DNA of 55,533 bases. Origin: an uncultured Leptolyngbyaceae cyanobacterium. GTDB taxonomy: Bacteria; Cyanobacteriota; Cyanobacteriia; Leptolyngbyales; Leptolyngbyaceae. The DNA is taken from NCBI GenBank assembly GCA_938023035.1, contig CALIDI010000053.1, forward strand, positions 1-55,533. The letters run 5' to 3'. Positions 17,889 to 27,663 of this stretch are shown piece by piece; position 1 is the first letter of the stretch, and each line of letters opens with the position of its first letter. The notes under the pieces were generated by a model. That model searched no databases. It was not told where the DNA came from and saw only the letters and a program-made list of their open reading frames with translations. Position numbers and translations under genes: made by a program.

Positions 17889-18512
17889 CTATCCTGGTTT
17901 TGCCTGCAATTGATCCATGACTCGTCGGAGCACGCCATTGATGAATCGATGACTATCGGCATCACTGTAGCGTTTTGCTAACTCCACAGCTTCATCAATG
18001 GCAACCCGGTGATCGACCCCAAGACATAGAATTTCAGCCACAGCAATTCTCAAAATGGTGCGATCAACGGCAGCCAAGCGAGATAACTGCCAATCTACTA
18101 GCGATTCGATCAGAATGTCATCAATCCGATCGCTCTCTTCTCTAAGGGTGGCTAACAGGGTGATGGTATAGTCTCGCACATCCTGCTGATTGGCGAGTTG
18201 AATGAATTCCGGCACCTCTAAGGCCATCCCAATGCGATTAATGGCCGTTTGAGTTAACTGAATCGAAGCTTCAACCATCGAACGAGCTGCATCCAAGTTG
18301 CTAGCGCGGGTTTGGCTTGTTAGCAGTCGGGTGCTCCCCTGCTGCAACTCAGCGGCAGCCGTTTCCAGAGCATCGTTTGCTTCGCTGGCGAGTGCCCGAA
18401 TTGCCGCAACTACAATCGCTTGCAGATCCTGATTGAGTAAGCGCGAAGGCTTGGCAGAAAGCTGACTGGCACTTAGTAACGCTAATTCACGGGCAATATG
18501 GCGAGGTTGCAT
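17889..18512 (-). CDS. nusB: Transcription antitermination factor NusB
   Basis: 207 residues; the C-terminal 130 are the NusB fold, with RTILRIAVAEILCLG, the HRVAIDEAVELAKRY segment and FINGVLRRV. NusB binds boxA RNA with S10 and supports rRNA antitermination. It is about 70 residues longer than the E. coli protein: the helical insert between about residues 30 and 110 (LETAAAELQQGSTRLLTSQ) is the extra part, as in other cyanobacterial NusB proteins. It lies between DUF502 and ftsY, all on the minus strand with 170-330 base spacers. Confidence 0.93.
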   Translation of the reverse strand: MQPRHIARELALLSASQLSAKPSRLLNQDLQAIVVAAIRALASEANDALETAAAELQQGSTRLLTSQTRASNLDAARSMVEASIQLTQTAINRIGMALEVPEFIQLANQQDVRDYTITLLATLREESDRIDDILIESLVDWQLSRLAAVDRTILRIAVAEILCLGVDHRVAIDEAVELAKRYSDADSHRFINGVLRRVMDQLQAKPG

Positions 18513-18841
18513 AAAACTTTAAGGTTTGAGGTCAAGCCGACCTAATTGGATGACTTCATTGAATGACTGAAGGGTCTATCGAGGGCTAAGAGGATGATTT
18601 TAAACAGGCCTCTGCAATGGCTTAATACTCACACGTTCCTCTTGTAGCTGAGTTTAGGTTGAAGCGGCCAGAGCTGTTTTGTTTGCGCTTGTAAGGTGAT
18701 AGTTCACGAGTCATGGGTGAAAAAGCCACTGGCAAAGCAACATCCGTAAAAAACACGGACAAAGCGCTTGATTTGGTCGCACTCCTACTACAGGGCCGAT
18801 ACATTAGCCTAGCCCGATTTGAATACTGGTTCAAATTTTGA
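18513..18841. other. Spacer between DUF502 gene and nusB
   Basis: About 330 bases. An open minus-strand frame (18622-18834) has no protein-like composition and no SD. Nothing else was recognised. Confidence 0.4.
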
Positions 18842-19588
18842 CTATTGATACTCCTCTTGTTGCTCCAAAGCCGCTACTGGTAAAGGGGACTCCACAAAGC
18901 TATCAAAATTACGCTTCATTGGGAGCTGTAGTGAAGTGGAACTTCCTACCCCCTCTGGACTAACGATGCCCCCCGAAATCACCAATTTAAAGGCATCTTC
19001 GATTGACATTGCTAGATTCAACACAGAATCTTCTGGAACAACGGCATACCAGCCCGTTGTCGGATTGGGTGTCGTTGGGATAAAAATGCTTAGCATTTTT
19101 TCAGAAAAGTAAGATTGCATCTCGCCGGTTGCCACTCCAGTGACAAAGGCAATTGACCAGATCCCCTGACGGGGGTACTCGACTAAAACAGCCCGACGAA
19201 ACCGACTGTTAGAGTCTTTTAGCAATGTTTCCAGTAGCTGCTTGAGGGTTTTATAAACCGAACCCGTGAAGGGAATTGCCTGGAGAATTTGCTCACCCAC
19301 ATCTAGCAGCCAGCGGCCTGCGATGTTGCGCGCCATCAGACCAATGACCAGAATGCAAAGTAGTGGTACGGTCAAACCAACGAGCAGGTTGAGCAGATTG
19401 ACCAGCAAAGGGTTCATCCCGTCAAACGGGTTGAGTTGCTTGGGAATGCGTGTGAGAAAGTTGACAACCCAATTCGCTACCGTGAAAGTCAACCAAATGG
19501 TCGTTGCCAGAGGAATGACCACTAGCAACCCAGCAATCAGATCATTTTTCAGATCTTGCTTAAATCGTTGCAACACAGGCAGCCCCAT
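18842..19588 (-). CDS. DUF502 family membrane protein
   Basis: About 248 residues. Two hydrophobic segments occur early: LIAGLLVVIPLATTIWLTF (about 15-35) and LVGLTVPLLCILVIGLM (about 65-85). A soluble C-terminal domain follows with IPFTGSVYKTLKQ, FIPTTPNPTTGWY and MSIEDAFKLVISGG, the family's hallmark stretch. Function is unknown; it is an integral inner- or thylakoid-membrane protein. The start is uncertain: ATG 19588 has its SD (AAAGGAG) immediately adjacent, TTG 19603 is the alternative. It is first in the run DUF502-nusB-ftsY. Confidence 0.85.
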   Translation of the reverse strand: MGLPVLQRFKQDLKNDLIAGLLVVIPLATTIWLTFTVANWVVNFLTRIPKQLNPFDGMNPLLVNLLNLLVGLTVPLLCILVIGLMARNIAGRWLLDVGEQILQAIPFTGSVYKTLKQLLETLLKDSNSRFRRAVLVEYPRQGIWSIAFVTGVATGEMQSYFSEKMLSIFIPTTPNPTTGWYAVVPEDSVLNLAMSIEDAFKLVISGGIVSPEGVGSSTSLQLPMKRNFDSFVESPLPVAALEQQEEYQ

Positions 19589-19976
19589 CTCCTTTGAAAA
19601 CAATCAAACTGTCAGATGAAAGAAGTCACAATCGGCCATTAGATCCATCTGGTCAATCAAAGCCTGATCGAATCAGCCTAGTAAAGCTATGTAACGAAGG
19701 TGAATAGATCACCGCCGTTTCGTGAGGATTTATTTTAAATCACTTCGAATATGTTAACCTTTCTTCATTATTTTAGGCGTTGTCGGTCGTAGCTGTAAGA
19801 GTAAGGCGCGATCGCTTCAAGTAGCTGTTTACTCAGATCGATGCCAAACTTAAGGAACACAGGGCAAATAGAAAACCTGGCCACTAGGTCAGATCCTGAA
19901 AGTGTAGCGTGCTTGAGCAGGCAGCAGAGTAAACTGTATTGTATCGGACATTTTACTATGATGCCCAACCAGGCCA
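19589..19976. other. Spacer with nothing recognised
   Basis: About 390 bases between two minus-strand genes, AT-rich around 19725-19770. It should contain the promoter of the DUF502-nusB-ftsY run, but no convincing -35/-10 pair was found. Confidence 0.35.
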
Positions 19977-20708
19977 CTAAAGTATACGGCGCAGGCCAGT
20001 CCAGCCAATGGCTGCCGAGCTAATTGCCAGAAGAATGCCACCCAAACCAATGCGTAGCCCGCTTTTAAGTGCATTCTCCTTAATTTGACCTTCGGCCTTG
20101 CGCTGATCATCGCGAATCTTTTCTAGCTCTTTTTCACGCTGGGGGGCAATTTCGGCCTCTAAGGCCTTTGGATCTGCTTTCAGCTTTTTAAGCTTCTCTT
20201 GTTGCGCCTTGGCCTGCTTTAACTGTTCTTCAGGCAGTTGGCCGGTGCTGATGGCTTGCTCAATTGCGCCTAGTTGAGCATCCAGTTGTTGTTGCACTTG
20301 GGCATTAAGCTGACTTTCGACTTGCTTGACGCGGTTATTGATGCGCTCGAGTTCTTCTGCTTGGGCAACCTGGGTGGTGCTGACATGGAGAGGAACCAAA
20401 GCCAGAAAAAATAGCCCTAATAGACTCGCTAATAGCAAAGTTGTTAGCTTTAACCCCTTAGAACCAGTGGCTGGGCTGTCATCGCCGTTACCTTCGAGCC
20501 AAAACCCGGCAAATAGCAACGCCATCCCCAATAGAGGGATAAAGCCCCGATCAACTGTGCGGGTTGTGAAGTCAAGAATCCAACTGTATTCCTGAAACTT
20601 TGCCCCAATTAACAGGGTGATGATATCCATCAAGTACAACAGCAGGGTTAAACCCCCAACCACTTTGAGGACAAAGGGGGCAAGAGGGGAAGAGGTTCGT
20701 GCTTTCAT
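19977..20708 (-). CDS. HpsJ family membrane protein
   Basis: 243 residues. Two N-terminal membrane helices (about 12-35 and 54-68) and a third at about 85-105 (LTTLLLASLLGLFFLALVPLH) precede a long, highly charged coiled coil (about 115-215; ELERINNRVKQVESQLNAQ, EKELEKIRDDQRKAEGQ), then a C-terminal hydrophobic helix (GLGGILLAISSAAIGW). This layout matches the cyanobacterial HpsJ family, linked in Nostoc to hormogonium polysaccharide secretion and pilus-driven motility; the link for this gene is inferred from family only. It stands alone and is divergent from pgl. Confidence 0.7.
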   Translation of the reverse strand: MKARTSSPLAPFVLKVVGGLTLLLYLMDIITLLIGAKFQEYSWILDFTTRTVDRGFIPLLGMALLFAGFWLEGNGDDSPATGSKGLKLTTLLLASLLGLFFLALVPLHVSTTQVAQAEELERINNRVKQVESQLNAQVQQQLDAQLGAIEQAISTGQLPEEQLKQAKAQQEKLKKLKADPKALEAEIAPQREKELEKIRDDQRKAEGQIKENALKSGLRIGLGGILLAISSAAIGWTGLRRIL

Positions 20709-21067
20709 GCCAGATCGCTCAGCGGGACTTTACTTAGTAAAGCACTTGCGGGTTCCCCTTGGGGCTTAAAAAGTTGGGAACTTTCTCAAATCCCTGGAGA
20801 AGCTGCTGCAAAAATATCCTGTGAGTTCTTCCTTTCGGATGGTGGTGTGAGTGCTGTTTGGACGGTTGTTTGCCAATCATGAAAAACTATAGAGGCGTGG
20901 AGAACAAGCTAGTTCGCTGTGCTCTCTGGGTTTCTGTAGGGATGGTTCAGGTTGTAAAACTCTCGGTCTTTAGTGAAGGAAATCGGGGGAAAGGTGGCTG
21001 CTGGAAAAACCCCTTGTATGATGTTGGCGAAGGGTTTGTTCTGGCAAATTACGGGGAATTCAACAGC
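20709..21067. other. Intergenic region upstream of pgl
   Basis: Between divergent hpsJ-like and pgl genes. The pgl frame remains open through most of it, but the extra 70 residues have no 6-phosphogluconolactonase character. It contains a small dyad (ctttacttagtaaag near 20728-20742). Promoters for both genes are expected here; none is clear. Confidence 0.4.
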
Positions 21068-21778
21068 ATGAGTAAACAGGTGGAAGTGTTGCCTGATAAA
21101 GCGAGCTTGATTCAACGATCGCTGGAGTTGGTTGTGAGCTGTATCAAGGCTGCGATCGCCGAGCGGGGGCAGTGTGCGATTGCGCTGGCTGGGGGTAGCA
21201 CCCCAAAGCCCCTCTACGAGCAACTGGCCTTGCAGGTTTTGCCTTGGGAGCAAATCCATGTGTTTTGGGGTGATGAACGCTACGTCCTGCCGGATCATCC
21301 TGATAGTAATGAAGGCATGGCGCGACGCGCTTGGCTCGATCAAGTGCCGTTCCCAGTCGCAAACATTCACCCTGTCCCCACAGATTTGCCCGATCCAAAA
21401 GTCGCGGCAGATCAGTACGAGAAGGCGATTCGGCTCTTTTTTGGAGTTAACCCTGGGGAGTTTCCCTCCTTTGATGTGATTTTGCTGGGCATGGGCGATG
21501 ATGGCCATACGGCTTCCCTCTTTCCTAAAACTGCCGCTTTGCAGGTGCAGGATCAGCTAGTAGCTGTTGGTAATAAGGATGGGCAGCCGCGGATTACGTT
21601 TACGGCTCCCCTAATTAATCAGGCTCGCCATGTCATTTTTATGGTGGCAGGAGCAAATAAGCGACCTGCGCTAGCGGCAGTATTTGCCCCCATTGAAGAC
21701 GATAGCCTCTACCCGGCTCGTTTGATTCGCCCTACGGGCCAACTGTGGTGGTTATTGGATCAAGCGGCCGGGGAGTAA
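21068..21778 (+). CDS. pgl: 6-phosphogluconolactonase
   Basis: 236 residues from ATG 21068, the normal length for the NagB-like (DevB) family. It hydrolyses 6-phosphogluconolactone in the oxidative pentose phosphate pathway. Motifs: ALAGGSTPKPLYEQLA near residue 40, FWGDERYV, LLGMGDDGHTASLFP and INQARHVIFMVAGANK. An upstream ATG at 20858 is in frame but would add 70 residues not expected in the family. GGGGAA lies before ATG 21068. The next gene starts 150 bases downstream. Confidence 0.94.
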   Translation: MSKQVEVLPDKASLIQRSLELVVSCIKAAIAERGQCAIALAGGSTPKPLYEQLALQVLPWEQIHVFWGDERYVLPDHPDSNEGMARRAWLDQVPFPVANIHPVPTDLPDPKVAADQYEKAIRLFFGVNPGEFPSFDVILLGMGDDGHTASLFPKTAALQVQDQLVAVGNKDGQPRITFTAPLINQARHVIFMVAGANKRPALAAVFAPIEDDSLYPARLIRPTGQLWWLLDQAAGE

Positions 21779-21928
21779 GCTCAGCCTGGGCTAAGCCCAA
21801 AACGAGCGTTGTGCTTGTAGAAAAGCAACCAGCTTTGAGCTGGCCTGAGTTTAAAAACTTCTTTCGACCCTGGTGGGTGCAGCCTAATTTAAGCCATAAT
21901 TCAGCATTTGGTAGTCAATGTAGTCGAT

Positions 21929-22672
21929 ATGATTGTTTGCCCAAACTGCAACCATCAAAATCCGGAAGGGGCTGTGCAGTGCGAAGCCTGCTACACTCCT
22001 TTGCCCCAGATGGTGCCTTGCCCTAATTGTGGTGCCTCAGTTCAAACAGATGCGAGTTTTTGTGGGCAATGTGGTTTTAATCTAAAAACAGCCATTAGCC
22101 CAATTGCGCCCATTGCATCAACATTGCCTCCAGAGGCCATTGTACCCGACTTGGCTCCGCCGGAGCCTTTAGTGATGCCTGACCCCCTATCGATTGAAGG
22201 ATTGCCTCCGGCGATCGCCACTCCAGAAGTGCCACCAGTGCACCTTCCTGATCGATCCCTTTCAGGGCAGTTCGTTCCCACTCCGGCTGTTCCTGCGGGG
22301 GCGGCTCCCCCTTTGGGTAGTGAGTCTAAGACCCAATTGCAGCAGCAAACGGCTCGGTTAATCCATGTGCAAACGAATGTCACAATTGAGTTACCACAGG
22401 GGCTATCTGTCATTCATTTAGGTAAGCCTAATGAGCGGGTGCCTCCTGATATTGATGTTTCAGGGTTTCCAGACTCGGAGGTGGTTTCACGAGTTCATGC
22501 GGACATTCGCGTAGAAGCCGATGCTTTTTACATTGAGGATGTGGGTAGCTCCAATGGGACTTACATCAATAATGTGCCGCTCCCCATGGGAAACCGTCAC
22601 CGTTTGCGAGCGGGCGATCGCATCGCGCTGGGAAAGGGAGATAAGGTGAGTTTTCTATTTCAACTTGTTTGA
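21929..22672 (+). CDS. Zinc-ribbon and FHA domain protein
   Basis: 247 residues. The N-terminus has two CxxC pairs typical of double zinc ribbons: CPNC and CEAC, then CPNC and CGQC (residues 4-46). A Pro-rich linker (about 50-150) leads to a C-terminal FHA domain (about 160-245) with IHLGKPN, SRVHADIRVE and SNGTYINNVPL, the phosphothreonine-binding loops. It should bind phosphorylated partners; a kinase-like FHA protein is encoded 590 bases downstream on the same strand. ATG 21929 gives the cleanest N-terminus; the frame opens at TTG 21908. Confidence 0.85.
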   Translation: MIVCPNCNHQNPEGAVQCEACYTPLPQMVPCPNCGASVQTDASFCGQCGFNLKTAISPIAPIASTLPPEAIVPDLAPPEPLVMPDPLSIEGLPPAIATPEVPPVHLPDRSLSGQFVPTPAVPAGAAPPLGSESKTQLQQQTARLIHVQTNVTIELPQGLSVIHLGKPNERVPPDIDVSGFPDSEVVSRVHADIRVEADAFYIEDVGSSNGTYINNVPLPMGNRHRLRAGDRIALGKGDKVSFLFQLV

Positions 22673-23258
22673 GGATAGAGCCTCTGAACCCGACTGCGAC
22701 ATCTGTGTATTCGGGTTGCATGAGTGTTGCCATAACATTGCGATCGCAGAGGAGTAGGATAATCGAAATTCCCTGCTTCTGACTCAAAGGTGCTTTGCCC
22801 CATATTTTTAATGCCATCTTAGAGGAAAGGAGAGTAGATTAGAGACAAGACGTTGCCAACCAATCAGTGAATCTTCATTCACTTGCAGGATGGCTTATAG
22901 ACTGTGAATCCCGGGTTCCGATTGCATTGGGGCTACTCAATTCAGTGAATTCACAATTTTGACTAAAAGCCTTGCCGATTGGTCTAGACGGGTACCACCT
23001 TACCGCCACTCAAAAATCGTCACAACTCCCAGAAAAATCTCTACCTATGGACTTGGGCAAAATTTAGTCCTAAGTTTATCTTTAGTATCTGAGTTAGCAT
23101 GGCCATCTATCCTCGAGTCACCCGCAAGCTTACGGCCGATGTTCCAGATAAGTCACATGTTCCAGATAAGTCAATGGTCAGCCTTAGGCAGATAGCGATA
23201 GAGTGTCTAGTCTAAGTTTGTATTTTTAGTGTTTGCTTAAATAAGCTACCGAGCCAGT
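22673..23258. other. Spacer between two FHA genes
   Basis: 586 bases with no supported gene. It has an 18-bp tandem duplication (23139-23174), a 7-bp hairpin agtgaat-cttc-attcact (about 22866-22883) and a palindrome gtgaattcac at about 22945-22954. An open frame crosses the duplication but has no SD or protein-like character. Confidence 0.5.
23139..23174. repeat. 18-bp tandem duplication
   Basis: atgttccagataagtcac (23139-23156) is followed directly by atgttccagataagtcaa (23157-23174), 17 of 18 identical. Confidence 0.85.
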
Positions 23259-24722
23259 GTGATTACTCTGACCCTCCTGCATCCGATTCAGTCTACCCCA
23301 GTGCAAAGCTGGACATTTGAGCATGAGCCTGTCATTCGCATTGGGCGATCAACTGATAACCACGTGATTCTCTACAGTGCAGTGGTTTCCCGTCATCATG
23401 TTGAGTTACGGCAACTTGATGGCCAGAACTGGGAGATTTTAAGCCTGGGAGCCAATGGAACTTATCTTGACGGCAAACAAATTAGCCGGGTACCCGTTGT
23501 AGATGGAGTTGTGATTCGCTTGGCCCGATCTGGGCCTAACATTCAGATTCATCTGGGCCTGTCTCCTACGGAAGCGGGAGCCAGCGAAAAGTCAATGGGT
23601 CTGAGATCCCGCCTGCAACCAACTGTACCCAGTCCGGAGAAGGTTCCTGACGGTCGCATTGCTCCATCGACTACAACGAACGCCCGCAAAACGGAAATTG
23701 GTGCCAAAGAGGCTGTTTCAGAGAATGTTGTCCCATCGGTGCCTCAACGCTTAACCCTGATTGAGCCAGATGGTTCCCCTTCTTTAAAAGAAACGGTACC
23801 CGCGATGGAAACAGGGGAGGGAGCCGTCAAATGTCTTCATGCTCGGGCAACAGATGATATGACTTTTTGCCCGGATTGTGGACAACCGTTGAAAGTCTTG
23901 CAGGTGATTGGTGATTACCAGGTGGTAAAAACGTTATCCCGCGATCGCCTGGGGACGACGCAACTCATCTGGCGGGAAGGGCAAACCCTTGTGCTGAAGG
24001 CGTTAAATCCTGGCGTTGATCAAACAGGTGAAGTTCAACGACTCTTTGAGCAGAGGGCGCTGGCGCTCTTAGCAATCGATCACCCGGCGATTCCCCACTT
24101 TGTGGATTATTTCTCAAATGAGGGGCGTTCTTGCCTAGTGATTGAGAAAGTGTATGGGCAGGATTTATATCAGTGGGTTGTCAAGCATGGTGTGCTCTCT
24201 GAGGCGACTGCGATCGCCCTGATGCTCCAGGTTTGTGACGCTCTTGCCTACCTGCATCAGCAATCTCCTCCTGTGCTGCATCTCGACTTGCGTCCAGAAA
24301 ACCTGGTTTGCCGGAATGCACCAGTCGTTGAGGCCGAATCAGCCAATTTTGCCTATAGCCAGTTGATTTTGACAGGGTTTGTCTCCTTGCAAACCTTAAA
24401 GATGGATACACAGTCAGCCGTGGTCGGTTATCAAGCACCGGAACAGCAACAGGGGCACGCCTCACCCGCCTCTGACCTGTTTGCCATTGGCCCCACCCTG
24501 GTTTATCTGTTGACAGGGAAAGAACCTGCTCAGTTTTACGCCCATCGCGAACAGGGGTTTCGATTTTATCCGGAATATGTACCGGGGTTATCGCCGGCCC
24601 TGATTGGGGTAGTGCGGCGGCTGACTAGTCCCAACCCTGAAGACCGTTATGCCAATGCGCTAGAGGTGGCAGAGGCGCTTCAAGCAGTTTCAACTGATCG
24701 GTCAGAGATCGAGAAACTGTAG
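23259..24722 (+). CDS. FHA domain/protein kinase-like protein, probable pseudokinase
   Basis: 487 residues. An FHA domain (about 25-95: [28 protein letters not shown]) is followed by a linker, a small cysteine cluster (C192, C204, C207; TFCPDCGQP) and a Ser/Thr kinase fold (about 218-480). The ATP-binding lysine (K247, LVLKALN), the catalytic-loop aspartate in HLDLRPENL (D343) and YQAPEQ and DLFAIG motifs are present. The glycine-rich loop is poor (LSRDRLGTT) and the DFG aspartate is missing: the position reads LTG (371-373). So catalysis is doubtful. GTG 23259 is the start. It overlaps ribBA tail to tail by 43 bases. Confidence 0.85.
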   Translation: MITLTLLHPIQSTPVQSWTFEHEPVIRIGRSTDNHVILYSAVVSRHHVELRQLDGQNWEILSLGANGTYLDGKQISRVPVVDGVVIRLARSGPNIQIHLGLSPTEAGASEKSMGLRSRLQPTVPSPEKVPDGRIAPSTTTNARKTEIGAKEAVSENVVPSVPQRLTLIEPDGSPSLKETVPAMETGEGAVKCLHARATDDMTFCPDCGQPLKVLQVIGDYQVVKTLSRDRLGTTQLIWREGQTLVLKALNPGVDQTGEVQRLFEQRALALLAIDHPAIPHFVDYFSNEGRSCLVIEKVYGQDLYQWVVKHGVLSEATAIALMLQVCDALAYLHQQSPPVLHLDLRPENLVCRNAPVVEAESANFAYSQLILTGFVSLQTLKMDTQSAVVGYQAPEQQQGHASPASDLFAIGPTLVYLLTGKEPAQFYAHREQGFRFYPEYVPGLSPALIGVVRRLTSPNPEDRYANALEVAEALQAVSTDRSEIEKL

Positions 24723-26389
24723 ATCGTTTGAGGTTGCCAAAGCTGTTGCAAGGTGTTGGGAAGGTCGTCCAGGGTTGCAGGCTTCCGATCAAGCTGTACC
24801 TGTAACCCCGTTAAGGGATCAGTTCCAGTAGAAACAATAAATTCGATTTGCCGCAGCCCTGGAATCGTCACCAGCTCGTTAAGAATCTGAGCGATGGCTT
24901 TAGTGTAAGGGTGCTGCGGTTGTTCATACCAATTAGGTGCGCCGAGGAGGGGCTGCTCTAAGCCTAAATGAAAGACCATGGCTGACTCATCAAACACTGC
25001 CGCTGCCACTGGGCGCATCTCTTCCTGTAATCGCAAGTTGTGGCTCTGTACCAAATCCCGTAATTTTTCTAAGCGGACGTAGCGCTCTGGAGGAGAAGAG
25101 AGGGGATCTTGCCAGTAGAGGGCGATCGTCACCAGGTAGGTTTGCAGCATCCAGTGCCCCAACTTTTGGGCTTTTGTTGCCAGATAACCAATGTTGTAAG
25201 AAGTAGCTTCAATCAACAGAGGCACGCGCTCTACGACCTCCAGCCCATACCCTCCTAGACCAACAATTTTGCGAGGGTTGTTTGTAATCAGGCGCATCTG
25301 GCGCACGCCCAGATCCATCAAAATTTGAGCCCCCATGCCATAGTTACGCAAATCTGCTGGAAACCCCAGGTGTTCATTGGCTTCGACGGTATCCAGGCCC
25401 ATGTCCTGAAGGGCATAGGCTTTGAGCTTATTGACCAGGCCAATGCCGCGCCCTTCCTGGCGGAGGTAGACAACAACTCCTCTACCAGCGCTCTCAATCA
25501 TTTTGAGGGCGGCCTGCAATTGCATACGGCAGTCGCAGCGCAGGGAACCGAGGGCATCACCAGTCAGGCATTCTGAGTGCATCCGAACCAGTACCGGGCA
25601 GTCAGGAAATTCCTCTGGGTTCCCTTTAACGATCGCAATGTGCTCAGAGTTGTCAAGGGTATGACGATAGGCATAAATTTTGAAATGGCCAAACTCGGTT
25701 GGCAGATCGGCGATCGCCTCTCGCTGAATTAACCGCTCATGTTGCAAGCGATAGCTGATCAGATCAGCAATACTAATAATCTTCAGTTGATAGAGCCGGG
25801 CATACTCCATTAACTGAGGGAGTCGAGCCATTGAACCATCTGGGTTTTGAATCTCACAAATCACGCCCGCTGGGTATAGCCCAGCCAACCGAGCCAAATC
25901 CACAGCCGCTTCCGTATGTCCAGCCCGTTTCAGCACCCCCCCCTCCCTGGCTCGAATGGGAAAGATATGTCCCGGTCGGCGCAAATCCGATGGCTGAGTG
26001 TTGGGGTGAATCGCGACTTGAATTGTCCGGGCACGATCTTCGGCTGAGATTCCGGTGGTGACACCCACTGCTGGGGAAGCATCGATACTAACTGTGAAAG
26101 CGGTTTGATTACTGTCGGTATTGTTGGTCACCATCAGTGGCAGATTCAGTTGATCAAGCCGTTCCCCCGTCATCGCCAGACAAATCAACCCACGGGCTTT
26201 CACTGCCATAAAGTTAATCATATCTGGCGTCGCGAACTGGGCTGCACCGATCAAATCTCCCTCATTCTCGCGATTTTCATCGTCTACGACGACAATCACA
26301 CGCCCTGCCTTGAGATCGGCAAGGGCTAAAGGAATCGGGTCAAACTGAAATAGCCCATTAGCAGAAGCCGAATCGAGGGAGATATGCAT
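24680..26389 (-). CDS. ribBA: Bifunctional DHBP synthase/GTP cyclohydrolase II
   Basis: Makes 3,4-dihydroxy-2-butanone 4-phosphate and opens GTP, the two entry steps of riboflavin synthesis. RibB is N-terminal ([20 protein letters not shown]), RibA follows with zinc cysteines in [16 protein letters not shown] and [11 protein letters not shown]. About 569 residues from ATG 26389 (579 from ATG 26419, also possible). The last 150-170 residues are beyond the standard RibBA length and have no motif I recognise; they are rich in aromatic and Pro residues ([26 protein letters not shown]). I recall such an extension in cyanobacterial RibBA. Function of the extension unknown. Confidence 0.95.
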   Translation of the reverse strand: MHISLDSASANGLFQFDPIPLALADLKAGRVIVVVDDENRENEGDLIGAAQFATPDMINFMAVKARGLICLAMTGERLDQLNLPLMVTNNTDSNQTAFTVSIDASPAVGVTTGISAEDRARTIQVAIHPNTQPSDLRRPGHIFPIRAREGGVLKRAGHTEAAVDLARLAGLYPAGVICEIQNPDGSMARLPQLMEYARLYQLKIISIADLISYRLQHERLIQREAIADLPTEFGHFKIYAYRHTLDNSEHIAIVKGNPEEFPDCPVLVRMHSECLTGDALGSLRCDCRMQLQAALKMIESAGRGVVVYLRQEGRGIGLVNKLKAYALQDMGLDTVEANEHLGFPADLRNYGMGAQILMDLGVRQMRLITNNPRKIVGLGGYGLEVVERVPLLIEATSYNIGYLATKAQKLGHWMLQTYLVTIALYWQDPLSSPPERYVRLEKLRDLVQSHNLRLQEEMRPVAAAVFDESAMVFHLGLEQPLLGAPNWYEQPQHPYTKAIAQILNELVTIPGLRQIEFIVSTGTDPLTGLQVQLDRKPATLDDLPNTLQQLWQPQTIYSFSISDRSVETA

Positions 26390-26601
26390 TTGGCGTAACG
26401 TTTTCCTAAACCTGCTCATCCATTCTTCATTCTAGTTCCTGCCAGCCTGGCTAGATGTTGGCTGCCATCAGGCTTCTTTTTCTTGGGGGCGATGAGCAGA
26501 AACTTAAAATCCTGTTGCGGCTTAACATCCGAAAGGGCGTTTCTGCGATTACAATGCAGCAATCATTCGCTGATTAATCACTTCTTAAAAGGCAAGTCGT
26601 T

Positions 26602-27663
26602 ATGGGTGAAGTAAACCGTGTCCCTGTTGGAGTTGTGGGTGCTTCTGGTTATGGCGGTGTGCAGCTTGTGCGGTTAATTACCGATCATCCAAACCTAGAG
26701 CTTGCCTACTTAGGCGGCGACAGTACAGCAGGGCAGCCTTTTTCCGACATTTATCCCCATTTGGGGCATGTGGTAAATCTACAGGTAGAGGCGATTGACT
26801 TAGATCAGATTGCGGCACGCTGCCAAGCCGTGTTTCTTTCTTTGCCCAATGGGCTGGCCTACAAAATGGCTCCGACGCTTTTAGCCAAGGGCTGTAAGGT
26901 TTTAGATTTGTCTGCAGATTATCGGTTTTTTGACTTAAGTACCTATACGGCTTGGTATGGGGGCGATCGCCCTGATCGCGAGATTGCTGAAACCGCCGTT
27001 TATGGGTTGCCAGAACTGTACCGCGATCGCATCGCCGAAGCCCAACTAGTAGGCTGTCCTGGGTGCTACCCAACCGCTAGCCTACTGGGCATCTCCCCCT
27101 TGCTCAAGCAAGGGTTAATCGTGCCAGAAACAGCTATTATCGATGCCAAGTCTGGCACTTCTGGGGGCGGCAGACAGGCAAAAATTGGGATGCTTTTGGC
27201 CGAGGCAGATGGCTCTTTTGCGGCCTACAACGTGGGTGGTCGGCATCGCCACACCCCCGAAATTGAGCAGATTTGCAGCGATTTAGCAGGCCACGAGATT
27301 TTGGTACAGTTCACTCCTCATCTGATTCCCATGGTGCGGGGCATTCTCTCAACGATTTATGCCACCCTGCGAGACCCGGGTCTTGTAAGGGAAGATCTCC
27401 TCACCATCTACAGTGCCTTTTATCGTAATTCTCCTTGGGTCAGGGTATTGCCCAATGGCACCTACCCTCAAACCAAATGGGCAACGGGTACTAATCTCTG
27501 TTACATTGGCCTAGAGGTCGATCCTCGGACGGATCGGGTGATTGTGATGTCGGCGATTGATAACCTGATGAAAGGGCAAGCGGGGCAGGCGATCCAGTGC
27601 CTTAATATTATGATGGGTTGGGATGAAACCTTAGGTTTGCCCAAACTCACGTTCTATCCCTAG
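26602..27663 (+). CDS. argC: N-acetyl-gamma-glutamyl-phosphate reductase
   Basis: Third step of arginine (and ornithine) synthesis, NADPH-dependent. 353 residues. An N-terminal Rossmann motif [15 protein letters not shown], the active-site cysteine in [10 protein letters not shown] (C155), and [12 protein letters not shown] with the catalytic histidine are all clear. Monocistronic here: the other arginine gene, argH, is 13 kb away on the other strand. ATG 26602 has AAAGGC close upstream, a weak SD. Confidence 0.96.
   Translation: MGEVNRVPVGVVGASGYGGVQLVRLITDHPNLELAYLGGDSTAGQPFSDIYPHLGHVVNLQVEAIDLDQIAARCQAVFLSLPNGLAYKMAPTLLAKGCKVLDLSADYRFFDLSTYTAWYGGDRPDREIAETAVYGLPELYRDRIAEAQLVGCPGCYPTASLLGISPLLKQGLIVPETAIIDAKSGTSGGGRQAKIGMLLAEADGSFAAYNVGGRHRHTPEIEQICSDLAGHEILVQFTPHLIPMVRGILSTIYATLRDPGLVREDLLTIYSAFYRNSPWVRVLPNGTYPQTKWATGTNLCYIGLEVDPRTDRVIVMSAIDNLMKGQAGQAIQCLNIMMGWDETLGLPKLTFYP

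Noticed and set aside
18622-18834. 70-codon minus-strand frame between DUF502 gene and nusB
   Set aside because: No SD, no hydrophobic or motif pattern, odd composition.
20909-21508. 199-codon minus-strand frame opposite pgl
   Set aside because: Shadow of the pgl coding sequence, which is a clear 6-phosphogluconolactonase.
22959-23195. 78-codon + frame between the FHA genes
   Set aside because: Its end is the 18-bp tandem duplication read as protein; no SD.
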